Assembly: GCA_017530965.1 (NCBI GenBank)
Contig: JAFXLS010000041.1
Coordinates: 1 to 63,707 of the forward strand
Reading direction: 5' to 3'
DNA length: 63,707 nt
DNA from: Fibrobacter sp.
Lineage (GTDB): Bacteria; Fibrobacterota; Fibrobacteria; Fibrobacterales; Fibrobacteraceae
Shown here: positions 24,315-33,612 of the stretch, in pieces
Numbering within the stretch: position 1 is the stretch's first letter
Layout of the letters: each line of letters begins with the position of its first letter
The notes under the pieces: generated by a model
What the model saw: only the letters and a program-made list of their open reading frames with translations
Databases searched by the model: none
Told to the model about the DNA's origin: nothing
Made by a program: the position numbers and the translations under genes

Positions 24315-25235
24315 ATGAAAAAGTATTCGGCTCTTTATTTTTCAGTTGGCTTGGTGGTCATCCTTGCCCTGATTATTCTTGTTTTTGGAATATTCTTCTT
24401 AAATGAGAAGGACCCCCGTGAAACCTTCAATACTTACTACCTGCGCTTCACCCAGGTGAGCACCTTGGTGCTCGATGACCCCGTGAAGGTGAATGGCGTG
24501 AAACTCGGTAAGGTCGAATCCATCGATTTAGCCGGTCACCGTGTGGTGGTGACCATCAGGCTCCGCACCGATGTGAAAATTCCGAAGGATTCCGAAATTC
24601 GCGTGCAGAACATCGGTATCATGGGCGAACGTCAGATTGGCGTGATTCTAGGGGATGCCACGAGTTATTTTACTCCGGGTGACACCATTACGGGCCAGTT
24701 CGACGCCGGTATTGCCGAAGCACTTGGGCTTGTAGGTGAGGTTTGCGACTCGACGAAGGTGCTCTTGGAATCGGTGAAGCAGGCCTTGAACCAGACTATT
24801 GTGAATCCGGAATTCCAGGATCGCTTCAAGACATTGCTTGTGAAGGCCGAAAAGCTGGAAGACCGCATTCTCGTAATGCTGAATACGGCTGACCCGCAAC
24901 TTAGGAAGAGCTTGGAAGGCCTGAACCAGGTGACGGTAAAGGTCAACAACCTGATTGATGGGGTAAAACCGCCTATCGACAACATGTTTGCGAATACCGA
25001 AAAGGTAATGGGCAACGCCGACAAATTGCTGGGCGAACTGGAAGAAGTTACCAGCCATTTGGATGAGCTTGTGGTGAAGGTCCAGAAAAAGATCGAATCC
25101 AAAGACAATACGGTGGGTATTTTGCTGAACGATCGCACTTTGCATGACGACCTGGTCAAGACGGTTCATTCTGCGGATAGTCTGGTTCGCATTATCCTGC
25201 AAGATGGTCTAGACATCAACGTGGATTTTTTCTGA
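24315..25235 (+). CDS. MCE/MlaD-domain membrane protein
   Basis: A 306-residue protein with one N-terminal membrane helix (about 5-30) and an MCE/MlaD domain (about 38-120) recognised by TQVSTLVLDDPVKVNGVKLGKV and RVQNIGIMGERQIGV. A long helical periplasmic region follows. MCE proteins are the substrate-binding components of ABC transporters that move lipids between inner and outer membrane. The permease (MlaE) and ATPase (MlaF) are not in this window, so it is an orphan here or works with components encoded elsewhere. A GGGAG ribosome site lies before the ATG. It leads a run of genes with ptsH, ptsI, the lytic transglycosylase and the DMT transporter at spacings of 3 to 16 bases or overlaps. 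Confidence 0.87.
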   Translation: MKKYSALYFSVGLVVILALIILVFGIFFLNEKDPRETFNTYYLRFTQVSTLVLDDPVKVNGVKLGKVESIDLAGHRVVVTIRLRTDVKIPKDSEIRVQNIGIMGERQIGVILGDATSYFTPGDTITGQFDAGIAEALGLVGEVCDSTKVLLESVKQALNQTIVNPEFQDRFKTLLVKAEKLEDRILVMLNTADPQLRKSLEGLNQVTVKVNNLIDGVKPPIDNMFANTEKVMGNADKLLGELEEVTSHLDELVVKVQKKIESKDNTVGILLNDRTLHDDLVKTVHSADSLVRIILQDGLDINVDFF

Positions 25236-25243
25236 GGAAAACA

Positions 25244-25516
25244 ATGATCGAAAAAACATTGGTGGTAACAAACAAGTTGGGGATACACGCGAGACCCGCC
25301 GGCATGATTGTAGATATCACCGGTCAAGCCAAGAGCGATATATCCATTGTGTTCGAGGGCTCCAAGGCTAATGCCAAGAGTATCTTGAATGTGATGATGC
25401 TTGCCATTCCGGCTGGCTCCCAGGTCACGTTCGAAATTGATGGCGAAGACGAGGAACAGGTCGCTTCGCAGTTGGAAAGTCTATTCAATGACCACTTCAA
25501 CGAAGAACCCTGCTAA
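25244..25516 (+). CDS. ptsH: Phosphocarrier protein HPr
   Basis: A 90-residue HPr-family protein. The active-site histidine is His15 in LGIHARPAG, which accepts phosphate from enzyme I. The regulatory serine is Ser46 in NAKSILNVMML, placed exactly as in HPr proteins that are substrates of HPr kinase/phosphorylase. It lies eight bases after the MlaD-like gene, and the enzyme I start codon lies inside its 3' end in another frame, so ptsH and ptsI are co-translated. No sugar-specific enzyme II is in the window. With Ser46 kept, a regulatory role rather than sugar uptake is plausible, but that is inference. Confidence 0.95.
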   Translation: MIEKTLVVTNKLGIHARPAGMIVDITGQAKSDISIVFEGSKANAKSILNVMMLAIPAGSQVTFEIDGEDEEQVASQLESLFNDHFNEEPC

Positions 25517-27311
25517 GAAAAAGCCGGAACTTACCCGAACTGTTTTAAAGGGTGTTCCCGCCTCCCCGGGCTTTGCCATGGGGAGCGTATTCCCGGTTAC
25601 CAACCGGAAAATTTCGGTGGTGGAGGAAACTCTCCCCGAGAGTCGTCTTGCGGATGAGGAACAGCTTTTCTTGAAGGCAGTCCACAAGACGGTAAAGGAA
25701 GTTTCGCAGATCAAGGAAATTTCCGAAGGTCGCACGGGGATGAAGGACAGCCTCATCTTTGCGACGCATTTGATGATTTTGCAGGATCCCTCTTTGATAA
25801 ACGGGACCCTTGATAAGATCCGCAAGGAACGCAAGAATGCCCGCTGGGCGGTGCATGTGGTTCTTGGGGCTTACATTGACAAGTTCGAACAGATTGATTC
25901 GCCTGCCATGCGTGACAAGGCGGCCGACCTGAGGGATGTTTATAACCGCTTGATGGCGGCCATGGAAGATTCCGGACCGGTGCTGGAGGATGTGGCTTCT
26001 GAAGAGGGCGTGGTCCTGGTTGGCCATGAGCTTTTGCCGAGTTTGCTGATGTCTATCAAGCCCGGCCAGGTGGCGGGGCTTGCCATGGATACGGGTGGCC
26101 GTACGAGCCACGTGGCTATTTTGGCCCGTTCGCTCCAGATACCCTTGGTGTCTGGCTTGAGGAATTTTGCAGCTCTCGTCAAAGTGGGCGATACGGTTAT
26201 TATCGATGGCTCCAGCGGCCAGGTTGTTATCAATCCGAACCAGGACGACGTCAAGGAATTTTACAGGCGTCAGGAAGTCTTTGAACGGCAACGTCGCGAG
26301 CTGTTCACCATGCGCCAGCTGGAACCTATGACCCGAGACGGCAAGTACATTACCTTGCATGCCAACATCGAATTGCCTTCGGAATCGGAAAAGGTGACCG
26401 ACTTTGGTGCGACGGGTATCGGTCTTTACCGTTCAGAATTTTTGTTCCTGCGTAACGAAGCGCCGACCCAGGACGAACAGCGTGACGCATACCGCTACAT
26501 TCTTGAGACCATGTATCCTTGTCCGGTGACAATCCGTACCCTGGATGCCGGCGGCGACAAGTTGGTGAGCGGTATTACGGCGGTGAACGAATCCAACCCG
26601 TTCATGGGGTGGCGTTCCATTCGCGTTTGCCTGGATCGCGAAGATATTTTCTGTACGCAGCTGAAGGCCTTGCTGCTGGCCAATACCAAAGAAAACCTGC
26701 GCCTTTTGTTGCCCATGATTTCGGGCATGACAGAACTGCGCCGCGCCAAGGATTGCATTGTCAGTTGCCGCAGGGAGCTTGAAGCGGCAGGCAAGAAAGT
26801 TCCGAAAGTCAAGATTGGCGTGATGATCGAAGTCCCTGCTGCAGTGATGATCGTGGATAAGCTTGCGAAGGAAGTGGATTTCTTTAGCATTGGTACGAAC
26901 GACTTGGTGCAATTTACCCTTGCTGTGGACCGTACCAACGAATTGATTACGGATATGTTCCAGCCTCACCATCCCGCTGTGCTCAGCATGATTTACCAGA
27001 CGGTTCAGGCGGCGCACCGCGAAGGAATTCCTGTTGCGGTTTGCGGCGAAATGAGTGCGGACCCCTTGAGCGTATTGCTGCTGGTTGGCCTTGGCGTCGA
27101 TGAACTTTCCATGACGCCTTGGAGCGTGATGTCTACCAAGAAAATCATCCGTTCCATCAACTTCGAAGATGTTCGTGAATCGGCACTGACGGTGTTGCAG
27201 ATGGATGATGCCGAAAGCGTTAATACCTATATGCACAACAAGTATGCCCAGACGATTCGTGACTTGGGCATATCGAGTTTTGTTGGCCAGGTCGATAGCA
27301 GCAAGAAATAA
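25488..27311 (+). CDS. ptsI: Phosphoenolpyruvate-protein phosphotransferase (PTS enzyme I)
   Basis: A 607-residue enzyme I. The start is set at the ATG at 25488, which has GGAAAG about 9 bases upstream and overlaps ptsH by 29 bases; the open frame extends further upstream but only through ptsH. Enzyme I autophosphorylates from PEP on His208 in GGRTSHVAILAR and passes the phosphate to HPr. The C-terminal PEP-binding barrel shows FGATGIGLYRSEFLFL, TLDAGGDK, GTNDLVQFTLAVDR and CGEMSADP. Length is slightly above the usual 570-575 because of a basic N-terminal extension of about 20 residues before the domain start LKGVPASPGFAMG. Confidence 0.95.
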   Translation: MTTSTKNPAKKKPELTRTVLKGVPASPGFAMGSVFPVTNRKISVVEETLPESRLADEEQLFLKAVHKTVKEVSQIKEISEGRTGMKDSLIFATHLMILQDPSLINGTLDKIRKERKNARWAVHVVLGAYIDKFEQIDSPAMRDKAADLRDVYNRLMAAMEDSGPVLEDVASEEGVVLVGHELLPSLLMSIKPGQVAGLAMDTGGRTSHVAILARSLQIPLVSGLRNFAALVKVGDTVIIDGSSGQVVINPNQDDVKEFYRRQEVFERQRRELFTMRQLEPMTRDGKYITLHANIELPSESEKVTDFGATGIGLYRSEFLFLRNEAPTQDEQRDAYRYILETMYPCPVTIRTLDAGGDKLVSGITAVNESNPFMGWRSIRVCLDREDIFCTQLKALLLANTKENLRLLLPMISGMTELRRAKDCIVSCRRELEAAGKKVPKVKIGVMIEVPAAVMIVDKLAKEVDFFSIGTNDLVQFTLAVDRTNELITDMFQPHHPAVLSMIYQTVQAAHREGIPVAVCGEMSADPLSVLLLVGLGVDELSMTPWSVMSTKKIIRSINFEDVRESALTVLQMDDAESVNTYMHNKYAQTIRDLGISSFVGQVDSSKK

Positions 27312-27327
27312 AGATCAAGAATAAGAA

Positions 27328-29658
27328 ATGAGAAAATTAATAGTATTGGTGGTTGTGTTCTGCGCAGGGGTTTTTGCGCAGTTGAAGGATTCTGCTCAGC
27401 CCGGGCCTCTTCCGATGTTGGCAACGGACAGCTTGATTGCTTCGATGCCTTATACACCTCCGAATCCCTACGAGGCTTTGGAACAGGTTCCGCCTTCGCA
27501 GTTCCAGGATGTGGTAGTGCGTTACGACCGCCTGAAGGCTTTGAGTGAAGATTCCCTGCAACCGAAAAATGTACGGGACTTTGCCCGTGCGGCCCAGTTC
27601 TTTTACAAGGAACAGTGGGACAGCGCTTACTTCGCCTACGATTCCCTGCGTGGACGCGACGCCCAGTTAGACGGCTCCGTCATTTTGCGAATGGCCAAGT
27701 GCCTATTCAAGCTGCGCGACTACAAGAACATGCGCGTGGTGCTTGGACTGTACAAGAATTTGGATCAGGATGCTTCTTTTGACCGCGCTGCATCCAGGTT
27801 GCGTATTGAAGCGGCCATGGCCGACTCTACCTTGAGTGACCGGGCCCATGCGGATTCCTTGAAAGTCTTTGTAGAAAAGTACCCTAAGTCTGACGATGCG
27901 GCGGCGTTGCGTTATCGCTACGCCCAGTATTTGGAACAGTTCAAGCAGATGAAGGATGCCAAGCGCATATACCTGAAGCTGCTGACCAGTGCTTCGGTAT
28001 ATAAGGATTCTGCCTTTGCCGCCATTCGCAGGCTCCGTAAGGTTCGTGGCGCCCCTGAAACCTTGGAAGAAAAGGTTGCCTACGCCAAGATGGCTTGTGC
28101 CAAGGATAACGCCAGCGAATGCCTGACGCTGCTGGATTCTATCAGGATTCTGGACTCGATGCTGGTGTCTCTTTCGCCGGAAGCTGCGCTCCCGCCGCCA
28201 GAAGATTCCCTGCAGAAAAAGCTTGCGCCCAGTTCCCTGGATATGGCGACCCGTATTGCCTTGTGGGAAAAGCGTGCCGTGACTTTGCGTACGCTCAAGC
28301 GCGATGAAGAATCTATTAAGCAGTTCAAGTTCTTGCTGGATTCCGTAGAAGCCCGCCCCTTGTGGATGCAGTCGATTCTGCGCCTGTACCGCAACAACGC
28401 TGGCCGCTATGAAAAGGAAATCCGCAAGATGGATGTCGCCTTGCAGGATGCGAGCCAGTTCAGCAAGGAAAATGCCAACAACTTGTGGGTGAAGGGCTTT
28501 GAGTACGAACAGAAGGAACAGTACGATAGTGCCATTGTCTGCTATAAGACTCTTTCGCACAAGCGCTTTAAAAACAACGTGAAACGTCAGTGGGCCAAGT
28601 TCCGTATCGGCTTTGTGTACTTCAAACAGGAAAAGTGGAACGAGGCCATTCCGGCGTTGATCGAGGCTACCAAGGAACCCTTCTTGTGGAGCGGCAGCGG
28701 TGCCCGTATGTTCTTGGGCGATGCTTACATGAAAGTCGGGAAGGATTCCTTGGCTCGTGAAGCCTACCTTGATTGCATTCGCGATTTTCCGCTGGCTTAT
28801 TACGCCCACCGTAGCCGCATGAAACTGGTGGACTACAAGTTAATGGACGAGAAGGATGTGCCTTATGCTCATGGCGTGCGCATGGCTCCGGAGCAGACCC
28901 TTGCCTGGGTGCGTGCCTCGCAGAAGATGGGCAAACCCGACACAACTTACAATCCGGAACGTTATAACCGCATCCGCACGCTGTTCCAGTACGGCTTTAG
29001 TTATCAGGCTTTTGCCCTTTATGACGAAGCCCGCAAGAAGAATGCGAAGCGTCTGGATTTCTTGTATGAATACGGCAAGCTTTTTTACGAGATGGGCGAA
29101 ACCGCTGCCGGGTATCGCCTGGCCCGTCAGTTCCAGAACAACATCGATCGACGCCGCCTGATGGCGCCGCCCATCGACGTGTTGCATTACCTGTTCCCGA
29201 TTCCGTACATGAATCAGGTGAAGTATCATTCTGGCGAGCGCATCGATCCGTTCTTTGTGTACAGCGTGATGCGTCAGGAATCCATCTTTAACTTTGAAAT
29301 CATGTCGCCGGCAGGTGCTTGCGGCTTGTTGCAGGTTATGCCTGCTACGGGCAAGATGCTTGCCGAAAAGGAAAGCATTCCGAATTTCGAGCCCCGTCAG
29401 TTGTTCAACGCCTACATGAACATTCGCCTGGGCATTCGTTACCTGGTGGACTTGAAGGCTGAATACAACGATGACTACATGTATGTGCTGGGCAATTACA
29501 ATGCTGGCCCCAAGCCCACAAAACGCTGGCAGGCCGCTGGCGAAGGCAAGTCTTGGGACATTCGCGCCGAAGATATCAGCTACTGGGAAACCCGCGACTA
29601 CGTGAAGCGCGTCATGGGAAATTATTGGATTTACCAGGAAATTTACGACGGTATTTAG
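27328..29658 (+). CDS. Soluble lytic murein transglycosylase (SLT domain) with TPR-like superhelix
   Basis: A 776-residue periplasmic protein with a signal peptide (MRKLIVLVVVFCAGVFA). A long alpha-helical region (about 60-600) contains TPR-like repeats such as FRIGFVYFKQEKWNEAIPAL and MFLGDAYMKVGKDSLAREAY. The C-terminal SLT catalytic domain (about 630-760) carries SVMRQESIFNFEIMS, with the catalytic Glu near 651, then GACGLLQVMPATG and YVLGNYNAGP. The enzyme cleaves peptidoglycan glycan strands to anhydro-muropeptides. The layout resembles Slt70, although the helical part here is longer. It begins 16 bases after ptsI and ends 3 bases before the DMT gene, in the same transcription unit. Confidence 0.9.
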   Translation: MRKLIVLVVVFCAGVFAQLKDSAQPGPLPMLATDSLIASMPYTPPNPYEALEQVPPSQFQDVVVRYDRLKALSEDSLQPKNVRDFARAAQFFYKEQWDSAYFAYDSLRGRDAQLDGSVILRMAKCLFKLRDYKNMRVVLGLYKNLDQDASFDRAASRLRIEAAMADSTLSDRAHADSLKVFVEKYPKSDDAAALRYRYAQYLEQFKQMKDAKRIYLKLLTSASVYKDSAFAAIRRLRKVRGAPETLEEKVAYAKMACAKDNASECLTLLDSIRILDSMLVSLSPEAALPPPEDSLQKKLAPSSLDMATRIALWEKRAVTLRTLKRDEESIKQFKFLLDSVEARPLWMQSILRLYRNNAGRYEKEIRKMDVALQDASQFSKENANNLWVKGFEYEQKEQYDSAIVCYKTLSHKRFKNNVKRQWAKFRIGFVYFKQEKWNEAIPALIEATKEPFLWSGSGARMFLGDAYMKVGKDSLAREAYLDCIRDFPLAYYAHRSRMKLVDYKLMDEKDVPYAHGVRMAPEQTLAWVRASQKMGKPDTTYNPERYNRIRTLFQYGFSYQAFALYDEARKKNAKRLDFLYEYGKLFYEMGETAAGYRLARQFQNNIDRRRLMAPPIDVLHYLFPIPYMNQVKYHSGERIDPFFVYSVMRQESIFNFEIMSPAGACGLLQVMPATGKMLAEKESIPNFEPRQLFNAYMNIRLGIRYLVDLKAEYNDDYMYVLGNYNAGPKPTKRWQAAGEGKSWDIRAEDISYWETRDYVKRVMGNYWIYQEIYDGI

Positions 29659-29661
29659 CGA

Positions 29662-30507
29662 ATGCTTTTCTTGCTGCTTACAATCGGTCCGGCGTTCCTT
29701 TTTGCCTGCGGAAACATTCTCGAGAAATCGGGGGTGTCTACTGTTGGCAAGCGTACGGGCGGAACTTCGAAACCCTGGGAATTCTTTAAGGGCGTTATTA
29801 CCAATAAGTTCTGGTGGCTGGGAATTTGCTGTTCTGGCCTTGCGACCCTCGGTTACTACATTGCCATGGCCCGTTACGATTTGAGCCAGGTGCAGCCCAT
29901 GATGGTTTTGAATCCGGTACTGACGGCCCTGATGGGTTTTTGCATTTTGAAAGAGGCTTTGACCAAGCGTATCGTGATTGCCATTTGCTTTGTGGTGGCG
30001 GGCCTTTTGTACTCCGTCGAAAACTTGGGTGAATCTACCGCGGTGCAGAATATTGGCATGCTTTGGGCCTATGCTGGCGGACTCAGCGCGGTGACGCTGA
30101 TTGCCCACTTGTGGGTCAAGGACCGCGAAATGGTGGATTCCCTGATTATGGGCGTGGGCTTTGGACTTTCTGCGGCGTTCTACAAGAGCCTTACCATGGA
30201 TTTTGACTTGGACCATATTGAAATTTCTTCGGTGGCGAACCTTTTGATGGATTTCAGAACCCTCGGTTATATCGCTACTTACAGCATCGCATTCCTGTAT
30301 TCCCAGGTATCGTTCTCCCGTGGCCGAGCCCTGTTCATTATCCCGTTCAGTGCGGCGGTTGGCGCTGCGGTGCCGACTCTTGCCGGAGCCTTGGTGTTTT
30401 CCGAGGCGTTCCCTGTGGGCAAGGCCATATCGGTGGCGCTGGTGTTGATTGGTGCCTGCCTCTTTATTGTGCGCCGCCCCAGAAGAAAGAATAAGAAACC
30501 GGTTTAA
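29662..30507 (+). CDS. EamA/DMT-family transporter
   Basis: A 281-residue integral membrane protein with about 9-10 hydrophobic segments arranged as two EamA-like halves. The first half contains GYYIAMARYDLSQVQPMMVL and FCILKEALTKRIVIAI, the usual pattern in which a charged Glu-x-x-hydrophobic follows helix 3-4. It ends in a short basic tail (RRPRRKNKKPV) in the cytoplasm. Family members export or import small metabolites; the substrate cannot be assigned. It starts three bases after the lytic transglycosylase stop. Confidence 0.75.
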   Translation: MLFLLLTIGPAFLFACGNILEKSGVSTVGKRTGGTSKPWEFFKGVITNKFWWLGICCSGLATLGYYIAMARYDLSQVQPMMVLNPVLTALMGFCILKEALTKRIVIAICFVVAGLLYSVENLGESTAVQNIGMLWAYAGGLSAVTLIAHLWVKDREMVDSLIMGVGFGLSAAFYKSLTMDFDLDHIEISSVANLLMDFRTLGYIATYSIAFLYSQVSFSRGRALFIIPFSAAVGAAVPTLAGALVFSEAFPVGKAISVALVLIGACLFIVRRPRRKNKKPV

Positions 30508-30545
30508 GAAAATCTTACTATTCGCCGATTGCCGGCCTTTTAGTA

Positions 30546-30551
30546 TATATT
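30546..30551 (+). promoter_or_regulatory. -10 box placed for a leaderless transcript of the CotH-like gene
   Basis: TATATT ends six bases before the ATG at 30558 (spacer CAATAC), with no Shine-Dalgarno sequence. No well-spaced -35 box was found. Confidence 0.4.
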
Positions 30552-30557
30552 CAATAC

Positions 30558-33362
30558 ATGGTGTTTTGGCGTTTTGCGATTTCTTGTCTTTTGATGCTGC
30601 TGGCATTGGCTTTTTCTGCATGCTCCGATTCCAATAGCCATTCTACGAAGATAGAAGAGATTTCTGAAGATAATTTGGTGCCCATAGATAGCTCTTTGGA
30701 GGGCTCTTCTGATGCCACGAAACTTCCTTTTGTGGGTGGCTCGGTCATGTTTACCGAGGTCGATCCGATCAATATCGTTTACGAAGACCACGAGGGTGGC
30801 GATGCGGGCTGGGTGGAGCTTTTCAATACCTCGGCCGATACGGTAGATTTGTCGGGAATGTATTTGACTGATTCAAAGACGGATCCGTTCAAGTGGAAAT
30901 TCGGAAGCGTGAAACTTGCACCGAATGCGTTCCTGCTGGTGTTCATGTCGGGCAAGAATTACCCTGATTACGTGTTGCCGCACGATTCTCTTGACATGAT
31001 TGGACCTGGTTGCTGGACATGGACCGATTCCCAAAGTGATCCGCCAGGTTATAGCTATGCTGACCCCTTGGAGGGGCAAAAGAAAAATTGTTTTAAGGAA
31101 AATAACGAAAAACGTTTTGGCGCCGTGATGCGTTTGGCTGAAAATGAAGATCTGGGCTGGTCTTCAATTGCCGTTTTTGTGGGAACCGGAAGTAGCGACC
31201 CGAGTGATGTGCTTGATATTTCAGCGGCGAATGAAATCTTGATGCGGGCATACATTACCAAGGATCGCAAGGTGTCTTTCAGACTCACGCAGCCGGATAT
31301 GGATGACTGGAAAGGCTACGAAATCGTCTTCACGGGGACAGGGGATTCCTCCACGGTGTATCGTACGGCGATTCCAACCGGAAAAACGTTCCCGGATCTT
31401 AAGAATATTTATGGTACGCGCATGAGCCCCGAGGCAAATGAATCCCAAGAAGTCTCGGTGAAGGTATTCAGCTACATTGCCCGTAACCGAGGCCATGAAC
31501 CCCATGCAGGTTTCAAGATTCCGCAGTCGGGCGGGCGCCTGTATCTGGTGAATGCCGACACGGCGATTGTGGATTCCGTCGCGTACCCCGAAATCCCTGT
31601 CGGAAAGACCTGGAATTTCGGGACCCTTGCCGATGGCACGACGGGCTTTGGCTTTGGAGATGCTTCTCCTTATGGTTCACCGGTACAGACGGTGGTGAAG
31701 TCGCGTTCGCCGGCGGTAGATACTTTGGCTGAAATTCCTCCATCCGGTTTTTATGCGGCTCCTTTTGTGATTGCTTTTTCTAAAGATGCGAATGTGCGTT
31801 GCGAAAAAGGAGGCTTGGCGCCTACGGCGGAGTCTGCGACCGCAACAGAGTTGACGATTAAATCGACAACGACGATTCGTTGCGCCGCTTTCGATGCGGG
31901 AATGCTCCCGGGCGAAGAACTGGTGCGTACATACGTTTTTGAATCGGCACCGACTGTTCCGGCGGTGTTTTTGACTGCGGATCCGAATTCGCTTTTTCAT
32001 CCAGATTCCGGCATCTATATGGAAGGTAATTTTGCACAGAGCAAGGAACCTCATTACGGTGCGAATTACTGGCTCGATAAAGAAATTCCGGTAAAGGTAG
32101 AACTGATGGAGCCGGGGATGAATGCGCCTGCGTTTGCGAAAAGTGCGGGTCTCAAGATTTTTGGCAATTACAGCCGCCAGAACGCGAAGAAATCGGTGGC
32201 GATTACTTTCCGCGAAAAGTATGGCGATAAACGATTGAATTACAGTCTATTCCCTGAATTCCCGGAACTGAACAAGTTCAAAGTCTTTATTTTGCGCAAT
32301 AACGGAAGCAATTTCGGAAACGACTACATTCGTGATCGCCTTGCAAGTTCCATTAGCGAAGGCTTGGGGGTAGATTACCAGCGTGGGCGATTTGCGGTGG
32401 TGTACTATAACGGCGAATATTATGGCATTCATAGCATTCGTGAACGCTCGACCGAATATTATTTTGAAACGCATTATGGGCTAAATCCCGATGACATTGA
32501 CTTACTCAAGGCGGATAATTCTGTGTCGGCGGGGACTGCCGTTGATTACGTGGCGCTGATGGATTGGTTGGAATCGAACCACTTGGATATTGGAGAAAAT
32601 TATGCCTATGTTGAATCGCAGATTGATATTGACAATTTCATCAATTACATGCAGACTGAAATCTATGCGAATAATCGCGACTGGCCGGGCAATAACCTGA
32701 AAAAGTGGCGTTCTTCTAATCCGAAAACGAAGTGGAAATGGTTCCTGTACGATATGGATTTTGGGATGGGGAATGGCTACAGTGCATACAAGAACAATAT
32801 CTTTGAATTCGCTGCGGCAGAAGATGGTGAATCCTGGCCGAATGGCCCTGAATACACATTGCTTTTTAGGCGTTTGCTCGAAAATTCGGGATTCCGCACG
32901 GCTTTTGTGAACCGTATGGCGGTACTGTTGCAAATGAATTTTTCGAGTGCGCGCGTGCTTGCCCGCATTGAACGCATGATGTCTGAAATCAATTCGGAAA
33001 TTCCGCGGGATCAAAAGCGGTGGAAGTTGAGTTCTTCGAAGATGAATCGGCAGCTTGAGGAAATTAAGGTTTTTGCGCAGGAACGCCCGGGAGTTGTATA
33101 CGATGAACTGCGAGAGTATTTTGAGCTGGGGAGCCTGATTGCGTTGTCACTTTCGGTAAGCGGACCGGGTGTAATAAATGTTCACGGACTGAAAATAGAT
33201 TCGTACCCGCTGACGGTGAATTTCTTTGAAGGCACCCCGGTGCAGATTTCGGCAGAACCGACTGCCGGTGGCATTTGGGCGGGCTGGAGCGACGGCGTGA
33301 TGGAACAGACCCGTTTTGTGAATCCGGGCGAAACGGAGCGTTTGACCGCCATTTTCAAGTGA
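30558..33362 (+). CDS. Surface lipoprotein with lamin-tail and CotH-kinase-like domains
   Basis: A 934-residue protein with a lipoprotein signal (LLALAFSACSDS). A lamin-tail domain follows at about 65-170, with DAGWVELFNTSADTVDLSGM and the DSKTDPFKWKFG block. A second beta-rich segment and a chitobiase-like insertion (about 390-470) come next. A CotH domain spans about 520-830, with FGNYSRQNAKKSVAITFREK, RSTEYYFETHYGLNPDDIDL and WKWFLYDMDFGMGNGYS, whose DxDxG resembles the kinase metal site. The C-terminus is a divergent bacterial repeat ending ETERLTAIFK. CotH proteins are atypical protein kinases in spore coats and fungal adhesins; in Fibrobacter and Bacteroidota such lipoproteins are common but mostly uncharacterised. 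It is a single gene, and the following spacer carries repeats. Confidence 0.82.
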   Translation: MVFWRFAISCLLMLLALAFSACSDSNSHSTKIEEISEDNLVPIDSSLEGSSDATKLPFVGGSVMFTEVDPINIVYEDHEGGDAGWVELFNTSADTVDLSGMYLTDSKTDPFKWKFGSVKLAPNAFLLVFMSGKNYPDYVLPHDSLDMIGPGCWTWTDSQSDPPGYSYADPLEGQKKNCFKENNEKRFGAVMRLAENEDLGWSSIAVFVGTGSSDPSDVLDISAANEILMRAYITKDRKVSFRLTQPDMDDWKGYEIVFTGTGDSSTVYRTAIPTGKTFPDLKNIYGTRMSPEANESQEVSVKVFSYIARNRGHEPHAGFKIPQSGGRLYLVNADTAIVDSVAYPEIPVGKTWNFGTLADGTTGFGFGDASPYGSPVQTVVKSRSPAVDTLAEIPPSGFYAAPFVIAFSKDANVRCEKGGLAPTAESATATELTIKSTTTIRCAAFDAGMLPGEELVRTYVFESAPTVPAVFLTADPNSLFHPDSGIYMEGNFAQSKEPHYGANYWLDKEIPVKVELMEPGMNAPAFAKSAGLKIFGNYSRQNAKKSVAITFREKYGDKRLNYSLFPEFPELNKFKVFILRNNGSNFGNDYIRDRLASSISEGLGVDYQRGRFAVVYYNGEYYGIHSIRERSTEYYFETHYGLNPDDIDLLKADNSVSAGTAVDYVALMDWLESNHLDIGENYAYVESQIDIDNFINYMQTEIYANNRDWPGNNLKKWRSSNPKTKWKWFLYDMDFGMGNGYSAYKNNIFEFAAAEDGESWPNGPEYTLLFRRLLENSGFRTAFVNRMAVLLQMNFSSARVLARIERMMSEINSEIPRDQKRWKLSSSKMNRQLEEIKVFAQERPGVVYDELREYFELGSLIALSLSVSGPGVINVHGLKIDSYPLTVNFFEGTPVQISAEPTAGGIWAGWSDGVMEQTRFVNPGETERLTAIFK

Positions 33363-33376
33363 GTTTCTTTAATTCA

Positions 33377-33502
33377 AATTTACGTTAAGTTTTGCGGTCT
33401 GTGTGAGCAACAAACACCTCGTATTAACGAGGTGTGGTTGCGAGAGCAAAGCCTAATCACAATTTTAATTTACATTGAGGCTTTGCGGTCTGTATAGCGA
33501 AC
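33377..33502 (+). repeat. Imperfect direct repeat pair with an internal hairpin
   Basis: Two copies of a 35-36 base element (33377-33411 and 33467-33502), about 90 bases apart, share AATTTAC, the core TTTGCGGTCTGT and a closing AGC(G)AAC. Between them ACACCTCGT (33414-33422) pairs with ACGAGGTGT (33427-33435) around ATTA. There is no T run after the hairpin, so it is not a classic terminator. The 250-base spacer 33363-33612 holds no gene; besides these repeats it has a TATAAT (33566-33571) and a TAAATT (33597-33602) upstream of ugd. Confidence 0.6.
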
Positions 33503-33612
33503 GTCCCGTGAACGGAAAGTAGTGACATATATCTTACGAAAGTGCACTTCTGGGTTTTCTTTAGTTATAATCTAGGTCAGAAATTCGGTATTTTTCTAAA
33601 TTTGGGCACACT

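Noticed and set aside
28840..30621. A 593-codon minus-strand open frame across the transglycosylase and DMT genes
   Set aside because: It crosses two well-supported plus-strand genes, is low-complexity in Arg/His/Gln and resembles no family.
33377..33502. Repeats considered as attachment sites of an integrated element
   Set aside because: No integrase or tRNA gene is nearby and the copies are only 90 bases apart, so nothing could be integrated between them now.
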